NCBI GenBank assembly: GCA_030037105.1
Contig: JASHRY010000262.1
Span: forward strand, 1-6,047
Source of the DNA: Xanthobacteraceae bacterium
GTDB taxonomy: Bacteria; Pseudomonadota; Alphaproteobacteria; Rhizobiales; Xanthobacteraceae
Length of the DNA: 6,047 bases
Direction: 5' to 3'
In this document: piece after piece, positions 5,642 to 6,047 of the stretch
Position numbering within the stretch: position 1 is the first letter of the stretch
Layout of the letters: each line of letters begins with the position of its first letter
Notes under the pieces: generated by a model
Told to the model about the DNA's origin: nothing
Database searches by the model: none
Seen by the model: only the letters and a program-made list of their open reading frames with translations
Program-made: the position numbers and the translations under genes

Positions 5642-6047
5642 TCATGATGCGGGCTCCGGCCGCCGCCGCCGCATGAACAGCGAGCCGATGCCTCCGGGCA
5701 GGAACAGGATGGTGAGCAGCAATACCGCGCCGAGAAAAATCTGCCACGTGCCCGGCAGGACGTCGTAGGCGATCGATTTCAGGAGTTCGAACAGGAGCGA
5801 GCCGACGAACGCCGCGGCCACGGAGCCGGCGCCGGCGAGGATGGTCACGAACACGAAACCGCCGGACGTCGTCCAGTACGACATGTCGGGATCGACGTGC
5901 TCGACCGCGATCGCCGCCAATGCGCCGCCGATTCCGGCGAGCGTCGCGGCAATGACAAGGTTGAGATGAATAAGCCGGTTGACGGAGACGCCGAGGAACT
6001 CCAGCCGGATTTCGCTGTCGCGCGCGGGTGTCGCCAGCGCACCGGCA
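5642..6047 (-). CDS. livM: Branched-chain amino acid type ABC transporter permease LivM (C-terminal part, 5' end off window)
   Basis: This is an inner-membrane permease subunit of the HAAT importer. The frame is open to the window edge, so 134 C-terminal residues are visible out of roughly 300-350. The fragment contains RDSEIRLEFLGVSV, matching the cytoplasmic coupling loop of LivM/LivH permeases, which contacts the ATPases. Three hydrophobic segments follow: around NLVIAATLAGIGGALAAIAV, around GGFVFVTILAGAGSVAAAFV, and around FLGAVLLLTILFLPGG. The tail is basic (MRRRRPEPAS), as expected for a cytoplasmic end. HVDPDMSYWTTSGG between the first two segments matches the family's P-x-x-S-W/Y-x-x-S-G loop. 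It is followed by livG and livF in the same direction; livH and the periplasmic binding protein gene would be expected beyond the right edge. The reading frame shows no break. Confidence 0.88.
   Translation of the reverse strand, partial: AGALATPARDSEIRLEFLGVSVNRLIHLNLVIAATLAGIGGALAAIAVEHVDPDMSYWTTSGGFVFVTILAGAGSVAAAFVGSLLFELLKSIAYDVLPGTWQIFLGAVLLLTILFLPGGIGSLFMRRRRPEPAS

Noticed and set aside
4657..5676. A 339-codon open frame on the plus strand across livF, livG and the livM end.
   Set aside because: It is antisense to well-supported ABC transporter genes, rich in Arg, Asp and Ala, and has no motif of its own.
1..6047. A search for CRISPR arrays, tRNA or rRNA genes, transposases, toxin-antitoxin pairs and defence genes.
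   Set aside because: No regularly spaced repeats, RNA gene features, transposase motifs or defence domains were seen. Coding content is ordinary metabolic, signalling and transport genes.

Overview
The window is GC-rich and tightly packed. Its gene families and codon use fit an alphaproteobacterium of the order Hyphomicrobiales (Rhizobiales), probably near Bradyrhizobium, Rhodopseudomonas or Xanthobacteraceae. This placement rests on three things: the cysI-type reductase overlapping a DUF934 gene, a soluble class III cyclase fused to TolB-like and TPR domains, and intergenic palindromes of the type common in these genomes. It is an inference and was not tested by a database search.

Layout, left to right. 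(1) Bases 1-715, + strand: the 3' part of a siroheme/4Fe-4S nitrite/sulfite reductase (cysI type), overlapping by 14 bp a DUF934 gene (702-1229). Together they form the end of an assimilatory sulfate-reduction operon. (2) Bases 1230-1355: a short spacer with two hairpins and repeated ATTCCGGGGC words. (3) Bases 1356-2252, + strand: an NAD(P)-dependent oxidoreductase of the 6-phosphogluconate/3-hydroxyisobutyrate dehydrogenase superfamily with a DUF1932 C-terminal domain. It seems to carry a palindromic repeat inserted in frame near codons 126-140. (4) Bases 2253-2429: a 177-bp spacer with one small hairpin and no convincing promoter. (5) Bases 2430-4172, + strand: a 580-residue class III nucleotidyl cyclase / TolB-like / TPR fusion. 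(6) Bases 4209-6047, - strand, convergent with the cyclase: the distal part of a branched-chain-amino-acid-type (HAAT) ABC uptake operon, read livM (partial) - livG - livF.

How the genes work together: the reductase and DUF934 protein act in reducing sulfite to sulfide for cysteine synthesis. LivM, LivG and LivF are one permease and the two ATPases of a single importer; its permease partner LivH and its binding protein must lie beyond base 6047, if present. The oxidoreductase and the cyclase are probably independent single genes.

I found no evidence of a new defence, mobile or CRISPR system. The points most worth a second look are the palindrome inside the oxidoreductase gene, the unusual purine-recognition residues of the cyclase, the asymmetric ATP sites predicted for LivG/LivF, and the alternative pairings possible in the 1230-1316 spacer.
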